Of a stretch of DNA of 64,000 nt, positions 28,971-37,375 are shown piece after piece. Position 1 is the stretch's first letter. Each line of letters begins with the position of its first letter. The stretch is from Pseudomonas sp. 7SR1. GTDB lineage: Bacteria; Pseudomonadota; Gammaproteobacteria; Pseudomonadales; Pseudomonadaceae. Position numbers and translations under genes: made by a program. Location of the stretch: NCBI RefSeq assembly GCF_900156465.1, contig NZ_LT707064.1:1028001-1092000 (forward strand), read 5' to 3'. The notes beneath the pieces were generated by a model, which saw nothing but the letters and a program-made list of their open reading frames with translations, did not search any database and had not been told where the DNA came from.

Positions 28971-30646
28971 ATTGGATAAAACTTGAGCAGATGCTGCTCG
29001 AGGCTCGACCGGAGCGCACCGTGGCAGTGGATCCGGTCATGGACCACTCGCAACTGCGCGATGAAGCCCTGCGCCTCGCCGCAGGACTGCAAGCCAAGGG
29101 GGTGCAGCGTCTGGCGGTGCACCTTGAAGACGCGGCGGACCTGGCTGTGGCCCTGCTCGGCGCCTGGCAGGCGGGCGTGCGGGTCCTGCTCCCCGCCGAC
29201 CTGCAGGCGCAGACCCGCCAGCGCTGGGCGGCCGAAGTCGACTTGTGGCTGACCGACCAGCCCGGCGACACGCATCCCGGCGAGCTACGCTCTACGCCCC
29301 TGGCGCCTGTGGCACTGGACCTCGACCGATGCTGGCTGAGCCTGTGCACGTCCGGCTCCAGCGGCGAGCCCAAGCGCATCGAGAAAACCCTTCGGCAGTT
29401 GAGCCATGAAGTCATGGCCCTGGAGCAGTTGTGGGGCGCCGGCCTGGGGCCGGCCTGCATGATCGGCAGTGTCGCCGCTCAGCACATCTACGGCCTGCTG
29501 TTCCGGGTGTTGTGGCCGCTGTGCGCCGGGCGTCCGTTCGTACGCCGCCAGGTGGCCTTTCCGGAAGACCTGCAACGCGCCAGCCGCCAGCACCCGGCCT
29601 TCGCCTGGGTCGCCAGCCCGGCGCTGCTCAAGCGTATGGGCGATAACCTCGACTGGCCGGCCTTGAGCCATGTTCGCCGGGTGTTTTCCTCCGGCGGCGC
29701 CTTACCGGCCGATGCCGCCCATAGCCTGCAGCAACGCCTCGGGCAATGGCCCACAGAGATTTTCGGCAGCTCGGAAACCGGCGGTATCGCCTGGCGCCAG
29801 GGCGGCGGATTGTGGCAGCCCTTCACCGGCGTCGAGCTGACCCAGGCCGCCGATGGCGCCTTGCTGGTGTCCTCGCCTTATTTACCCCCCGGCCATGTGG
29901 AACATACCGCCGACGCGGCACGGATCGCCGACGATGGTCGCTTCGAACTCCTTGGGCGGCTGGACCGCATCGTCAAGCTGGAAGAAAAACGCATCTCCCT
30001 GCCCATGCTTGAACAAGCCCTGCTGACCCATGACTGGGTCAGCGAAGCGCGACTGGGGGTGGTACAGGAAAACCGCGCCTCCCTCGGCGCCCTGCTGGTG
30101 CTGAGTGAAACCGGCCTGCACGCCCTGCGCAACCTGGGCCGGCGTGCGCTCACCGACGCCCTGCGCCGGCACCTGGGCGAGCACTGCGAAACCCTCGCCC
30201 TGCCACGGCGCTGGCGCTGGCTGCGGCAGTTGCCACTCAACGCCCAGGGCAAACTGCCCCAGGCCGACGTCGAGGCACTGCTGGCGGCACCGCGCCCGAA
30301 AAACCCGGAGGTGCTGGAACAGATCCAAAGCGATGGCGAGTGGAGCCTGCAACTGGCGGTTCCGCCAGACCTGGCCTACTTCAGCGGCCACTTCCCCACC
30401 GCGCCGGTATTGCCTGGCGTGGTACAGGTCGATTGGGCGCTGGGCCTGGGCCGGCGCCTGCTGGACATGCCGCCGCGCTTCGTCGGCATGGAAGTGCTGA
30501 AATTCCAGCAATTGATACGCCCTGGCGATGAAGTCCAACTGCACCTGCGCTTCGACCGTGAACGCGGCAAGCTGTATTTCGCCTACCGCAATGACACAGC
30601 CACCTGTTCCAGTGGGCGGATCGTGCTGGGGGTGGCCGATGACTGA
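28967..30646 (+). CDS. apeH: acyl/aryl-ACP ligase fused to a FabZ-like 3-hydroxyacyl-ACP dehydratase
   Basis: A 559-residue fusion. Residues 1 to about 435 form an AMP-binding ligase: the phosphate loop LCTSGSSGEPKRIEK, IFGSSETGGIAWR, and the hinge region LGRLDRIVKLEEKRISLP. It should activate an aryl acid and load it on an ACP. Residues from about 445 form a hot-dog dehydratase with YFSGHFPTAPVLPGVVQVDW, the catalytic-histidine motif of FabZ. In E. coli and Xenorhabdus these are separate proteins, ApeH and ApeI. The start at 28967 overlaps the previous stop by ATGA and gives MNWIKLEQMLLE; the longer frame from 28934 lies within the upstream gene. Confidence 0.88.
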   Translation: MNWIKLEQMLLEARPERTVAVDPVMDHSQLRDEALRLAAGLQAKGVQRLAVHLEDAADLAVALLGAWQAGVRVLLPADLQAQTRQRWAAEVDLWLTDQPGDTHPGELRSTPLAPVALDLDRCWLSLCTSGSSGEPKRIEKTLRQLSHEVMALEQLWGAGLGPACMIGSVAAQHIYGLLFRVLWPLCAGRPFVRRQVAFPEDLQRASRQHPAFAWVASPALLKRMGDNLDWPALSHVRRVFSSGGALPADAAHSLQQRLGQWPTEIFGSSETGGIAWRQGGGLWQPFTGVELTQAADGALLVSSPYLPPGHVEHTADAARIADDGRFELLGRLDRIVKLEEKRISLPMLEQALLTHDWVSEARLGVVQENRASLGALLVLSETGLHALRNLGRRALTDALRRHLGEHCETLALPRRWRWLRQLPLNAQGKLPQADVEALLAAPRPKNPEVLEQIQSDGEWSLQLAVPPDLAYFSGHFPTAPVLPGVVQVDWALGLGRRLLDMPPRFVGMEVLKFQQLIRPGDEVQLHLRFDRERGKLYFAYRNDTATCSSGRIVLGVADD

Positions 30647-30661
30647 CCACACCGCTGCACT

Positions 30662-30706
30662 CCTGTGGCGAGGCAGTTCACCCCCGCAGGGTTGCGCAGC
30701 AACCCC
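30662..30706. repeat. REP-like hairpin inside the aryl-polyene operon
   Basis: CCTGTGGCGAGGCAGTTCAC plus the perfect hairpin GGGTTGC-GCA-GCAACCC (30689-30705) resembles the classical P. fluorescens REP sequence. It occupies the only sizeable intergenic gap (161 bases) in the operon, between the ligase and glycosyltransferase genes. It could be inert, or attenuate transcription or stabilise mRNA. A secondary promoter in the gap was not evident. Confidence 0.6.
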
Positions 30707-30807
30707 GAAGCCTGTGCAACGGCACAGACTGATGGCGAGCGCTTCCCACTCGAGCGGGGCGGTGCGACGTTTCGCCAGATCCCCTGGCCACGATAAACGG
30801 GCGGCAG

Positions 30808-31551
30808 ATGAAAGATATGCATAACCCTTGCGCCGTCATCCCGGTCTACAACCACGAGACCGCCGTCTCGGCGGTGGTGCAGGCCTTGCTCGCCAATGAC
30901 CTGCCCTGCGTCTTGGTGGACGACGCCAGCAGCCCGGCCTGCGCGGCCGTGCTGGAGCGGCTGGCCGAACACGAGCGTGTCCATCTGATCAGGCTCGCAG
31001 TCAACCAGGGCAAGGGCGGCGCGGTGATGACCGGCCTGCGGGAAGCCTCGCGCCTGGGGTTCAGCCATGCCTTGCAGGTCGACGCCGACGGCCAGCATGA
31101 CCTGGGTGACGTGAAGACCTTCATCGATCAATCCCGTACCCACCCGGACGCCCTGATCTGCGGTTATCCGCAATACGATGCCAGCGTACCGAAAGGTCGT
31201 CTGTACGCCCGCTACCTCACTCATGTGATGGTCTGGATCAATAGCCTGTCCCTGCAGATCCGCGATTCGATGTGCGGCTTCAGGGTCTATCCCCTGGCTG
31301 CGACCCTGGCGCTGATCGGCTCGGCGAACATCGGCAAGCGCATGGACTTCGATTCGGACATCCTGGTGCGCCTGGCATGGCGCAATCAGCCGATGCGCTG
31401 GCTGCGCACCCGTGTCCACTACCCCCAGGACGGGGTCTCGCACTTTCGCCTGTTCCACGACAACGTGCTGATTACCCGCATGCACACCCGACTGTTCTTC
31501 GGCATGCTGGTGCGCCTGCCCGTGATTCTCTGGCGACGGTGGCGGACATGA
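30808..31551 (+). CDS. family 2 glycosyltransferase (APE)
   Basis: A 247-residue GT-A glycosyltransferase: CAVIPVYNHETAVSAVV at the N-terminus, VLVDDASSPACAAVLERL, and ALQVDADGQHD (the DxD metal/nucleotide-sugar site), then a C-terminal amphipathic stretch rich in Arg and hydrophobic residues, probably a membrane contact. It likely adds a sugar during anchoring of the aryl polyene to a lipid. Its stop overlaps the next gene's ATG by 4 bases. In other APE clusters, as I recall, the glycosyltransferase and acyltransferase are one fused protein (ApeJ); here they are two adjacent genes. Confidence 0.85.
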   Translation: MKDMHNPCAVIPVYNHETAVSAVVQALLANDLPCVLVDDASSPACAAVLERLAEHERVHLIRLAVNQGKGGAVMTGLREASRLGFSHALQVDADGQHDLGDVKTFIDQSRTHPDALICGYPQYDASVPKGRLYARYLTHVMVWINSLSLQIRDSMCGFRVYPLAATLALIGSANIGKRMDFDSDILVRLAWRNQPMRWLRTRVHYPQDGVSHFRLFHDNVLITRMHTRLFFGMLVRLPVILWRRWRT

Positions 31552-32486
31552 GCGCCGACCAACAGCACTGGGCCGACCGCCAGGAGCGCGGCAGTTACTG
31601 GCTGATGAAGTTCACCGCGTTCGCTGCCCGGGTGCTGGGGCGCCGGCTGCTGAGCCCGCTGCTGTACGGCATCGTCCTGTACTTCTTCATCTTCGGCCGC
31701 AGCGCCCGCCATGCGGCGTGGCAGTACCAGCGGCGCCTGGCCGACTGGAGCGGCCGTGCCGAACTACGTCCGACCCATCGACGAGTCTTCGGGCAGTTCA
31801 TGGCGTTTGCCGACTCCTTGCTGGACAAGCTCGACGTCTGGAACGGCAAATTGAGCATCGAGCAGATCGAAATCGTCGATACGGCGCTGCTGCGCAATCA
31901 CCTGCGGGGCGAGCGTGGACAGATGCTGGTGGGGGCGCACCTCGGCAATCTGGAAATGTGCCGGGCCCTGGCCGAACTGGGCGAGAAAGTGACCATGAAC
32001 GTGCTGGTGCACACCAAGCACGCCGAGCAGTTCAATCGCCTGCTGGGCGAGGCCGGCGCCACGCACCTGCGGCTGATCCAGGTCAGCGAGCTGGAGCCGT
32101 TGATCATGCTGCAACTGAGCGAACGCCTGGAGCGCGGCGAGTGGCTGGCGATTGCCGGCGACCGCATACCCTTGCACGGCGGGCGCAGCGTGACCGTGGA
32201 TTTCATGGGCCATCCCGCCGCGTTCCCCCAGGGCCCATGGCTGCTGGCCGGCCTGCTCAAATGTCCGGTCAACCTGCTGATGTGCCTCAAGCACGAGGGG
32301 CGCTATCGGGTCACCCTCGAACCCTTCGCCGAGGCCGTGGAATGGAAACGCAGCGACCGAGAACAAGTGATCGCCCATTGGGCCGGCCGCTATGCCGCAC
32401 GCCTGGCGCAGTATTGCCTCCAGGCCCCGCAACAGTGGTTCAATTTCTACCCTTTCTGGAAGACCGATGACGATGCCCACTCTTGA
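31548..32486 (+). CDS. LpxL/HtrB-like acyltransferase (APE)
   Basis: A 312-residue lipid-A-type acyltransferase. An N-terminal membrane segment (LLSPLLYGIVLYFFIFGRSA) is followed by the HX4D/E motif in MLVGAHLGNLEMCRAL and by ERGEWLAIAGDRIPLHGGRS. It probably transfers the polyene acyl chain, or a fatty acid, to the lipid anchor. The start at 31548 is set by the ATGA overlap with the glycosyltransferase; the longer frame from 31272 lies inside that gene. It overlaps the ammonia-lyase start by 20 bases. Confidence 0.85.
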   Translation: MSADQQHWADRQERGSYWLMKFTAFAARVLGRRLLSPLLYGIVLYFFIFGRSARHAAWQYQRRLADWSGRAELRPTHRRVFGQFMAFADSLLDKLDVWNGKLSIEQIEIVDTALLRNHLRGERGQMLVGAHLGNLEMCRALAELGEKVTMNVLVHTKHAEQFNRLLGEAGATHLRLIQVSELEPLIMLQLSERLERGEWLAIAGDRIPLHGGRSVTVDFMGHPAAFPQGPWLLAGLLKCPVNLLMCLKHEGRYRVTLEPFAEAVEWKRSDREQVIAHWAGRYAARLAQYCLQAPQQWFNFYPFWKTDDDAHS

Positions 32487-34011
32487 ACCGGTAACCTTTG
32501 GCGAACGCCCCTTGCGCATCGAGGACGTGCTGGCCTTGGCCAATCGTCAGGCGCCGACGCAACTTCAGGATGACCCGGCGTTCCGCCAGCGCATCGCCAA
32601 GGGCGCGCAGTTCCTCGACTCCTTGCTGGACAAGGAAGGCGTGATCTACGGCGTGACCACCGGCTACGGTGATTCTTGCGTGGTGGCCGTGCCGCTGCAT
32701 CATGTCGAGGCCTTGCCGCGTCATCTGTACACCTTCCACGGCTGTGGCCTGGGCAAGCTGCTGGACGCCCAGGCCACCCGCGCAGTGCTGGCGGCACGCT
32801 TGCAGTCGCTGTGCCACGGCATGTCCGGGGTGCGGGTGGAGCTGCTGGAACGGCTCCAGGCCTTTCTCGAGCACGACATCCTGCCACTCATCCCGGAAGA
32901 AGGTTCGGTGGGCGCCAGCGGCGACCTGACGCCCCTGTCTTACGTCGCGGCCACGCTGTCGGGGGAACGGGACGTGCTGTTTCGCGGCGAGCGCCGCCTG
33001 GCGGCCGATGTGCATCGCGAACTGGGCTGGCCCCCGCTGGTGCTGCGGCCCAAGGAAGCCCTGGCGCTGATGAACGGCACCGCCGTGATGACCGGCCTGG
33101 CCTGCCTGGCCTTCGCCCGGGCCGACTACCTGCTGCAATTGGCGACCCGCATCACTGCGCTGAACGTCGTCGCCCTGCAAGGCAACCCCGAACATTTCGA
33201 TGAGCGCCTGTTCGCTGCCAAGCCTCATCCGGGGCAAATGCAAGTGGCCGCGTGGCTGCGCAAGGACCTGGCGATCGACGCCCCCACCGCACCGTTGCAC
33301 CGCCTTCAGGATCGTTACTCCCTGCGCTGCGCCCCTCATGTGCTCGGCGTACTGGCCGACAGCCTGGGCTGGCTGCGCTCGTTCATCGAAACCGAGCTCA
33401 ACAGCGCCAACGACAATCCGATCATCGATGCCGAGGCCGAACGGGTCCTGCACGGTGGGCATTTCTACGGCGGACATATCGCCTTCGCCATGGACAGCCT
33501 GAAGAACCTGGTGGCCAACGTTGCCGACCTGCTGGACCGCCAGCTCGCCCTGTTGGTGGACGAGCGCTACAACCATGGCCTGCCGAGCAACCTGTCCGGC
33601 GCCAGCGCCGAGCGGGCGATGCTCAACCACGGCTTCAAGGCCGTGCAGATCGGTGCCAGCGCCTGGACTGCCGAAGCCTTGAAGAACACCCTGCCGGCCA
33701 GCGTGTTCTCACGCTCCACCGAATGCCACAACCAGGACAAGGTGAGCATGGGCACCATCGCCGCCCGGGACGCGATCCGCGTGCTGGAGCTGACCGAGCA
33801 GGTAGCCGCCGCGACGCTGCTGGCGGCCAACCAGGGCGTATGGCTGCGCAGCCGCAACGAAGACGCGCGGCCACTGCCGCCGGCTCTGGCCGCCATGCAC
33901 GCCGAACTGGCCGGGGATTTCGCGCCGGTCATCGAAGACCGGGCCCTGGAAAGCGAACTGCGCCTGTGCCTGCAACGCATCGCCGAACGGCACTGGAGGC
34001 TGCATGCGTAG
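32467..34011 (+). CDS. aromatic amino acid ammonia-lyase (HAL/TAL family, APE starter supply)
   Basis: A 514-residue MIO enzyme. The self-cyclising Ala-Ser-Gly is in EEGSVGASGDLTPLSYVAAT; other landmarks are VIYGVTTGYGDS, VALQGNPEHFDE, ELNSANDNPIID and LPASVFSRSTECHNQDKVSM. It eliminates ammonia from tyrosine, phenylalanine or histidine. In an APE/flexirubin-type cluster it most likely makes 4-coumarate or a similar aryl acid from tyrosine for the ligase two genes upstream. The substrate-selectivity loop reads LYTFHGCGLG, differing from the VHHLASGVG-like loop of classical TALs, so the amino acid used is inferred. ATG at 32467 after GGAAGACC. Confidence 0.88.
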   Translation: MTMPTLEPVTFGERPLRIEDVLALANRQAPTQLQDDPAFRQRIAKGAQFLDSLLDKEGVIYGVTTGYGDSCVVAVPLHHVEALPRHLYTFHGCGLGKLLDAQATRAVLAARLQSLCHGMSGVRVELLERLQAFLEHDILPLIPEEGSVGASGDLTPLSYVAATLSGERDVLFRGERRLAADVHRELGWPPLVLRPKEALALMNGTAVMTGLACLAFARADYLLQLATRITALNVVALQGNPEHFDERLFAAKPHPGQMQVAAWLRKDLAIDAPTAPLHRLQDRYSLRCAPHVLGVLADSLGWLRSFIETELNSANDNPIIDAEAERVLHGGHFYGGHIAFAMDSLKNLVANVADLLDRQLALLVDERYNHGLPSNLSGASAERAMLNHGFKAVQIGASAWTAEALKNTLPASVFSRSTECHNQDKVSMGTIAARDAIRVLELTEQVAAATLLAANQGVWLRSRNEDARPLPPALAAMHAELAGDFAPVIEDRALESELRLCLQRIAERHWRLHA

Positions 34012-34429
34012 CCAGGGAGTGCTGCACGTCGACACCCAGGTGGTGGTGCCGTTTTTCGATGTCGATTCGATGAACGTGGTCTGGCATGGCCATTACGTCA
34101 AGTACCTGGAAGTGGCCCGCTGCGCCCTGCTCGACCTGATCGGCCACAACTACAACGACATGCTCGCCTCCGGCTATGCATGGCCGGTGATCGACCTGCA
34201 ACTGCGCTATGTGCGCAGCGCCGTGTTCGGCCAGGCCCTGAGCGTGCGCGCCAGCCTGGTGGAATGGGAGAACCGCCTGAAGATCAATTACCTGATCAGC
34301 GACGTGGAAACCGGCGAGCGCCTGACCCGCGCCAGTTCTGTGCAAGTGGCCGTGGACATCGCGACCCGTGAAATGCTGCTGGCCTCGCCCCGGGTCTTCG
34401 TCGAAGCCGTCGAAAGGAAATTGCCATGA
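34004..34429 (+). CDS. apeK: hot-dog acyl-CoA/ACP thioesterase (APE)
   Basis: A 141-residue 4HBT-type thioesterase; the catalytic Asp and surrounding helix are FFDVDSMNVVWHGHYVKYLE. It may release stalled or finished chains, or edit the ACPs, in aryl-polyene synthesis. It overlaps the ammonia-lyase by 8 bases and the LolA-like gene by 4. Confidence 0.88.
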   Translation: MRSQGVLHVDTQVVVPFFDVDSMNVVWHGHYVKYLEVARCALLDLIGHNYNDMLASGYAWPVIDLQLRYVRSAVFGQALSVRASLVEWENRLKINYLISDVETGERLTRASSVQVAVDIATREMLLASPRVFVEAVERKLP

Positions 34430-35019
34430 AACGCCTGTACCTGGGACTGTTGCTCTGGGGCCTGGCGTCCCTGGCCCAGGCCTTCGACCTGCAGCGACTG
34501 AGCGAACAACTGGCCCGCCCGGAAGTCATCCACGGCCAGTTCATCCAGGAGAAGCATCTGCGCGCCTTGCCCCAGCCCCTCATCAGCAAGGGGCATTTCG
34601 TGCTGGCGCAGAAGCACGGCCTGCTGTGGCTACTGCGAACCCCGCTGCAACAGGACTACCGGATCACCGCCCGAGGCATCGCCCGACGAGACGGCGACAC
34701 CTGGCAAATGCTGCCGAACAAGAGCGAAGGCGCCGAACAGAATCGCTTGTTCATGGCCGTGCTGCAGGGAGACAGCAGCGGCCTGCAACGGGATTTCGAA
34801 TTGAGCCTGACGGGTACCGCGCAACAGTGGACACTCAAGTTGGTTCCGCGCTCGGTACTGCTCAAGCAGATCTTCACCCGGATCGACATCGAGGGCGGCG
34901 AGCTGGTGCGGCGCATCGAGCTGCTGGAAACCCAGGGCGACAGCACCGTGCTGCGGATGCAAGACAGCACCAGTGCACAGCCCCTGAGCGAAGCGGAGCA
35001 ACATGACTTTGCCGAGTGA
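34426..35019 (+). CDS. apeL: LolA-like periplasmic lipid carrier (APE)
   Basis: A 197-residue protein with a clear signal peptide (MKRLYLGLLLWGLASLAQA, cleavage before FDLQ) and a LolA-type half-barrel (VIHGQFIQEKHLRALPQPLI, GTAQQWTLKLVPRSVLLKQI). It probably shuttles the lipid-linked polyene, or a partner, across the periplasm toward the outer membrane. It overlaps the exporter gene by 17 bases. Confidence 0.85.
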   Translation: MKRLYLGLLLWGLASLAQAFDLQRLSEQLARPEVIHGQFIQEKHLRALPQPLISKGHFVLAQKHGLLWLLRTPLQQDYRITARGIARRDGDTWQMLPNKSEGAEQNRLFMAVLQGDSSGLQRDFELSLTGTAQQWTLKLVPRSVLLKQIFTRIDIEGGELVRRIELLETQGDSTVLRMQDSTSAQPLSEAEQHDFAE

Positions 35020-37336
35020 ACGCAAGCTGCCCTGGCTGTTCCTGGCCTTGCTCCTGGCGGTGCTGGCGCTGGCCGGCTGGCAGTGGCGCAACGGCGCGCC
35101 GTTGTCGGCCAATCTCATGGAACTGGTGCCGGGCACCACGCCCGATGCCCTGGAGCTCATCGCCGAGCGACGCATGCAGGAACCGTTGAACCGCGAGGTA
35201 CTGGTGCTGGTGGGCCATCACGACCGCCAGCAGGCCATCGCGCTGGCGCAAACCCTCGGTCAGCAATGGCAGGCCAGTGGACTGTTCGACAAGGTCCAAT
35301 GGACGCTGCAAGCCGATCTGTCGGCATTGCGCACGCAGTTGCTCAACGGCCGGCTGGCGATGCTGTCGGCCACGGACCGCCAGCAGTTGATCGACCATCC
35401 CCAGGCATTCATCCAGCAACGGGTACAAGCCTTGTTCGATCCGTTCAGCGGCTTCAGCCTGGTACCCAGCCAGGACGACTGGCTGGGACTGACCGGACGC
35501 ATCCAGAACAGCCAGCCGCAACACGGCGCAATAACGCTGGATGTGAGCAGCGGTGCACTGATCGCCGAAGCCGACGGCAAGCACTGGGTGCTGCTGCGGG
35601 CCCGAACCCATGGCGACGCCTTCGACATGAACCTGCCGCTGCAAGTGGCGCAGCTGTTGCAGCGCAGCCGCGACCAGGCGAGCCAGGCCCAGGGGCAGTT
35701 GCTGGCCGCCAGTGGCCTGCTCTATGCGGCCAACGGGCAGCAGCAAGCCTCGCGTGAAATCACCTGGGTCGGCGGTGGCGCGACGGTGGGCATCCTGTTG
35801 CTGCTGTTGCTGGCTTTCCGAAACCTGCGGGTGTGGCTGGCGTTCGTGCCCGTGCTGGTGGGCATGCTGTTCGGCGCGGTGGCCTGCGTGGCCCTGTTCG
35901 GACGCATACACGTCATGACTTTGGTGCTGGGCTCCAGCCTGATCGGCGTAGCGGTGGACTACCCGTTGCACTACCTGTCCAAGAGCTGGAGTCTCAAGCC
36001 GTGGCACAGCTGGCCCGCCCTGCGTCTGACCCTGCCCGGGCTGAGCCTGAGCCTGGCGACCACCTGCATCGGCTACCTCGCCTTGGCCTGGACACCTTTC
36101 CCGGCGCTGACCCAGATCGCGATCTTCTCCGCCGCCGGGCTGGCCGGAGCCTATCTCGCGGCGGTCTGCCTGCTGCCGGCACTGCTCAACGGCGCCGAAC
36201 TGCGTCCGGCCCAGTGGCCGCTGCGGCTCTGCGAACACCTGCTCCAGGCCCGCGCAGCGCTGCTGGCGCGGGTCTGTACGCCCATCCTGCTGGTGCTGCT
36301 GTTGATCTTCTGCGCCGGCGGCCTCTGGCACCTGAGCACCAAGAACGACATCCGCCAGTGGATCGGCACGCCCCAACACCTGACGGACGAAGCCCAGGTG
36401 ATCGCCCGGATCACCGGTTTCCAGCCGACCAGCCAGTTCTTCCTGATCCGCGCCGACGACCAGGCCCAATTGCTGGAACGCCAGACCGCGCTCAACGAGC
36501 GCCTGGACCAGTTGATCGGTCTGAACAAACTCCAGGGCTACCTGTCGCTGAACCAGTTGGTCAGCCCTCCCGCCGAACAGCAGAAGGTGCGCGAAGCCCT
36601 GGCCCGGTTGCCGGCGTTCTGGCAGCCGTTGCTGGACCTGGGCGTACCGGTCAGCGCGTTGCAGGCGGAACTCGCGCAATTGCAGGCCCTGCCCGTTACC
36701 GACATAGGCACTGCACTCACCGGGCCGCTGGCCGAACCGTATCGCACGCTCTGGCTCGGGCCGACAGCGCAAGGCGTGGCCGCGGTGGTCAGCCTGCAGG
36801 GCTTGAACGATGCGGCGCTGCTGCGGGTGCAAGCGGTGGACCTGCCCGGCGTGCACCTGGTAGACCGCCTGGGCGATCTGAACCGGGTCTTCGCCGCCAC
36901 GCAAATCAGTGCCGCCGAGTTGAAGCTGGCGTCCTGTGTGCTGATCGTCCTGCTGCTGATCTGGCCGTTCGGCGTCGGCGCGGCCCTGCGCATCGTCGCC
37001 CTGCCGCTGCTGGCCGCGATGTGCAGCCTGGCGAGCCTGGGCTGGCTCGGCCAGCCGTTGACCCTGTTCAGCCTGTTCGGCCTGCTACTGGTGACCGCCA
37101 TCGGCGTCGACTACGCGATCCTGATGCGCGAACGGATCGGCGGGGCCGCAGTGAGCCTGCTGGGTACCCTGCTGGCGGCAGTCACCACCTGGCTGTCGTT
37201 CGGCCTGCTGGCGCTTTCCAGCACACCGGCGGTGAGCAACTTCGGCCTGGCGGTAAGCCTGGGGCTGGCGTTCAGTTTCCTGCTGGCGCCCTGGGCCGGA
37301 CACCATGAGCCCCCCGAGGCGGAGCCTGCCCCATGA
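35003..37336 (+). CDS. apeM: MMPL/RND-type exporter (APE)
   Basis: A 777-residue transporter with two repeats of one helix, a large periplasmic loop and five further helices. Examples are TVGILLLLLLAFRNLRVWLA and VLGSSLIGVAVDYPLHYL in the first half, and LIVLLLIWPFGVGAALRIVA and LLVTAIGVDYAILMRERIG in the second. GVAVDY/GVDYAI carry the conserved Asp of proton-driven MMPL pumps. It should move the finished aryl-polyene lipid out of the inner membrane, working with the LolA-like protein encoded just before it. Confidence 0.9.
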   Translation: MTLPSERKLPWLFLALLLAVLALAGWQWRNGAPLSANLMELVPGTTPDALELIAERRMQEPLNREVLVLVGHHDRQQAIALAQTLGQQWQASGLFDKVQWTLQADLSALRTQLLNGRLAMLSATDRQQLIDHPQAFIQQRVQALFDPFSGFSLVPSQDDWLGLTGRIQNSQPQHGAITLDVSSGALIAEADGKHWVLLRARTHGDAFDMNLPLQVAQLLQRSRDQASQAQGQLLAASGLLYAANGQQQASREITWVGGGATVGILLLLLLAFRNLRVWLAFVPVLVGMLFGAVACVALFGRIHVMTLVLGSSLIGVAVDYPLHYLSKSWSLKPWHSWPALRLTLPGLSLSLATTCIGYLALAWTPFPALTQIAIFSAAGLAGAYLAAVCLLPALLNGAELRPAQWPLRLCEHLLQARAALLARVCTPILLVLLLIFCAGGLWHLSTKNDIRQWIGTPQHLTDEAQVIARITGFQPTSQFFLIRADDQAQLLERQTALNERLDQLIGLNKLQGYLSLNQLVSPPAEQQKVREALARLPAFWQPLLDLGVPVSALQAELAQLQALPVTDIGTALTGPLAEPYRTLWLGPTAQGVAAVVSLQGLNDAALLRVQAVDLPGVHLVDRLGDLNRVFAATQISAAELKLASCVLIVLLLIWPFGVGAALRIVALPLLAAMCSLASLGWLGQPLTLFSLFGLLLVTAIGVDYAILMRERIGGAAVSLLGTLLAAVTTWLSFGLLALSSTPAVSNFGLAVSLGLAFSFLLAPWAGHHEPPEAEPAP

Positions 37337-37375
37337 CCCATTCCCTGAACCTCATCGCCCCGGCAAGGAGTGCAC

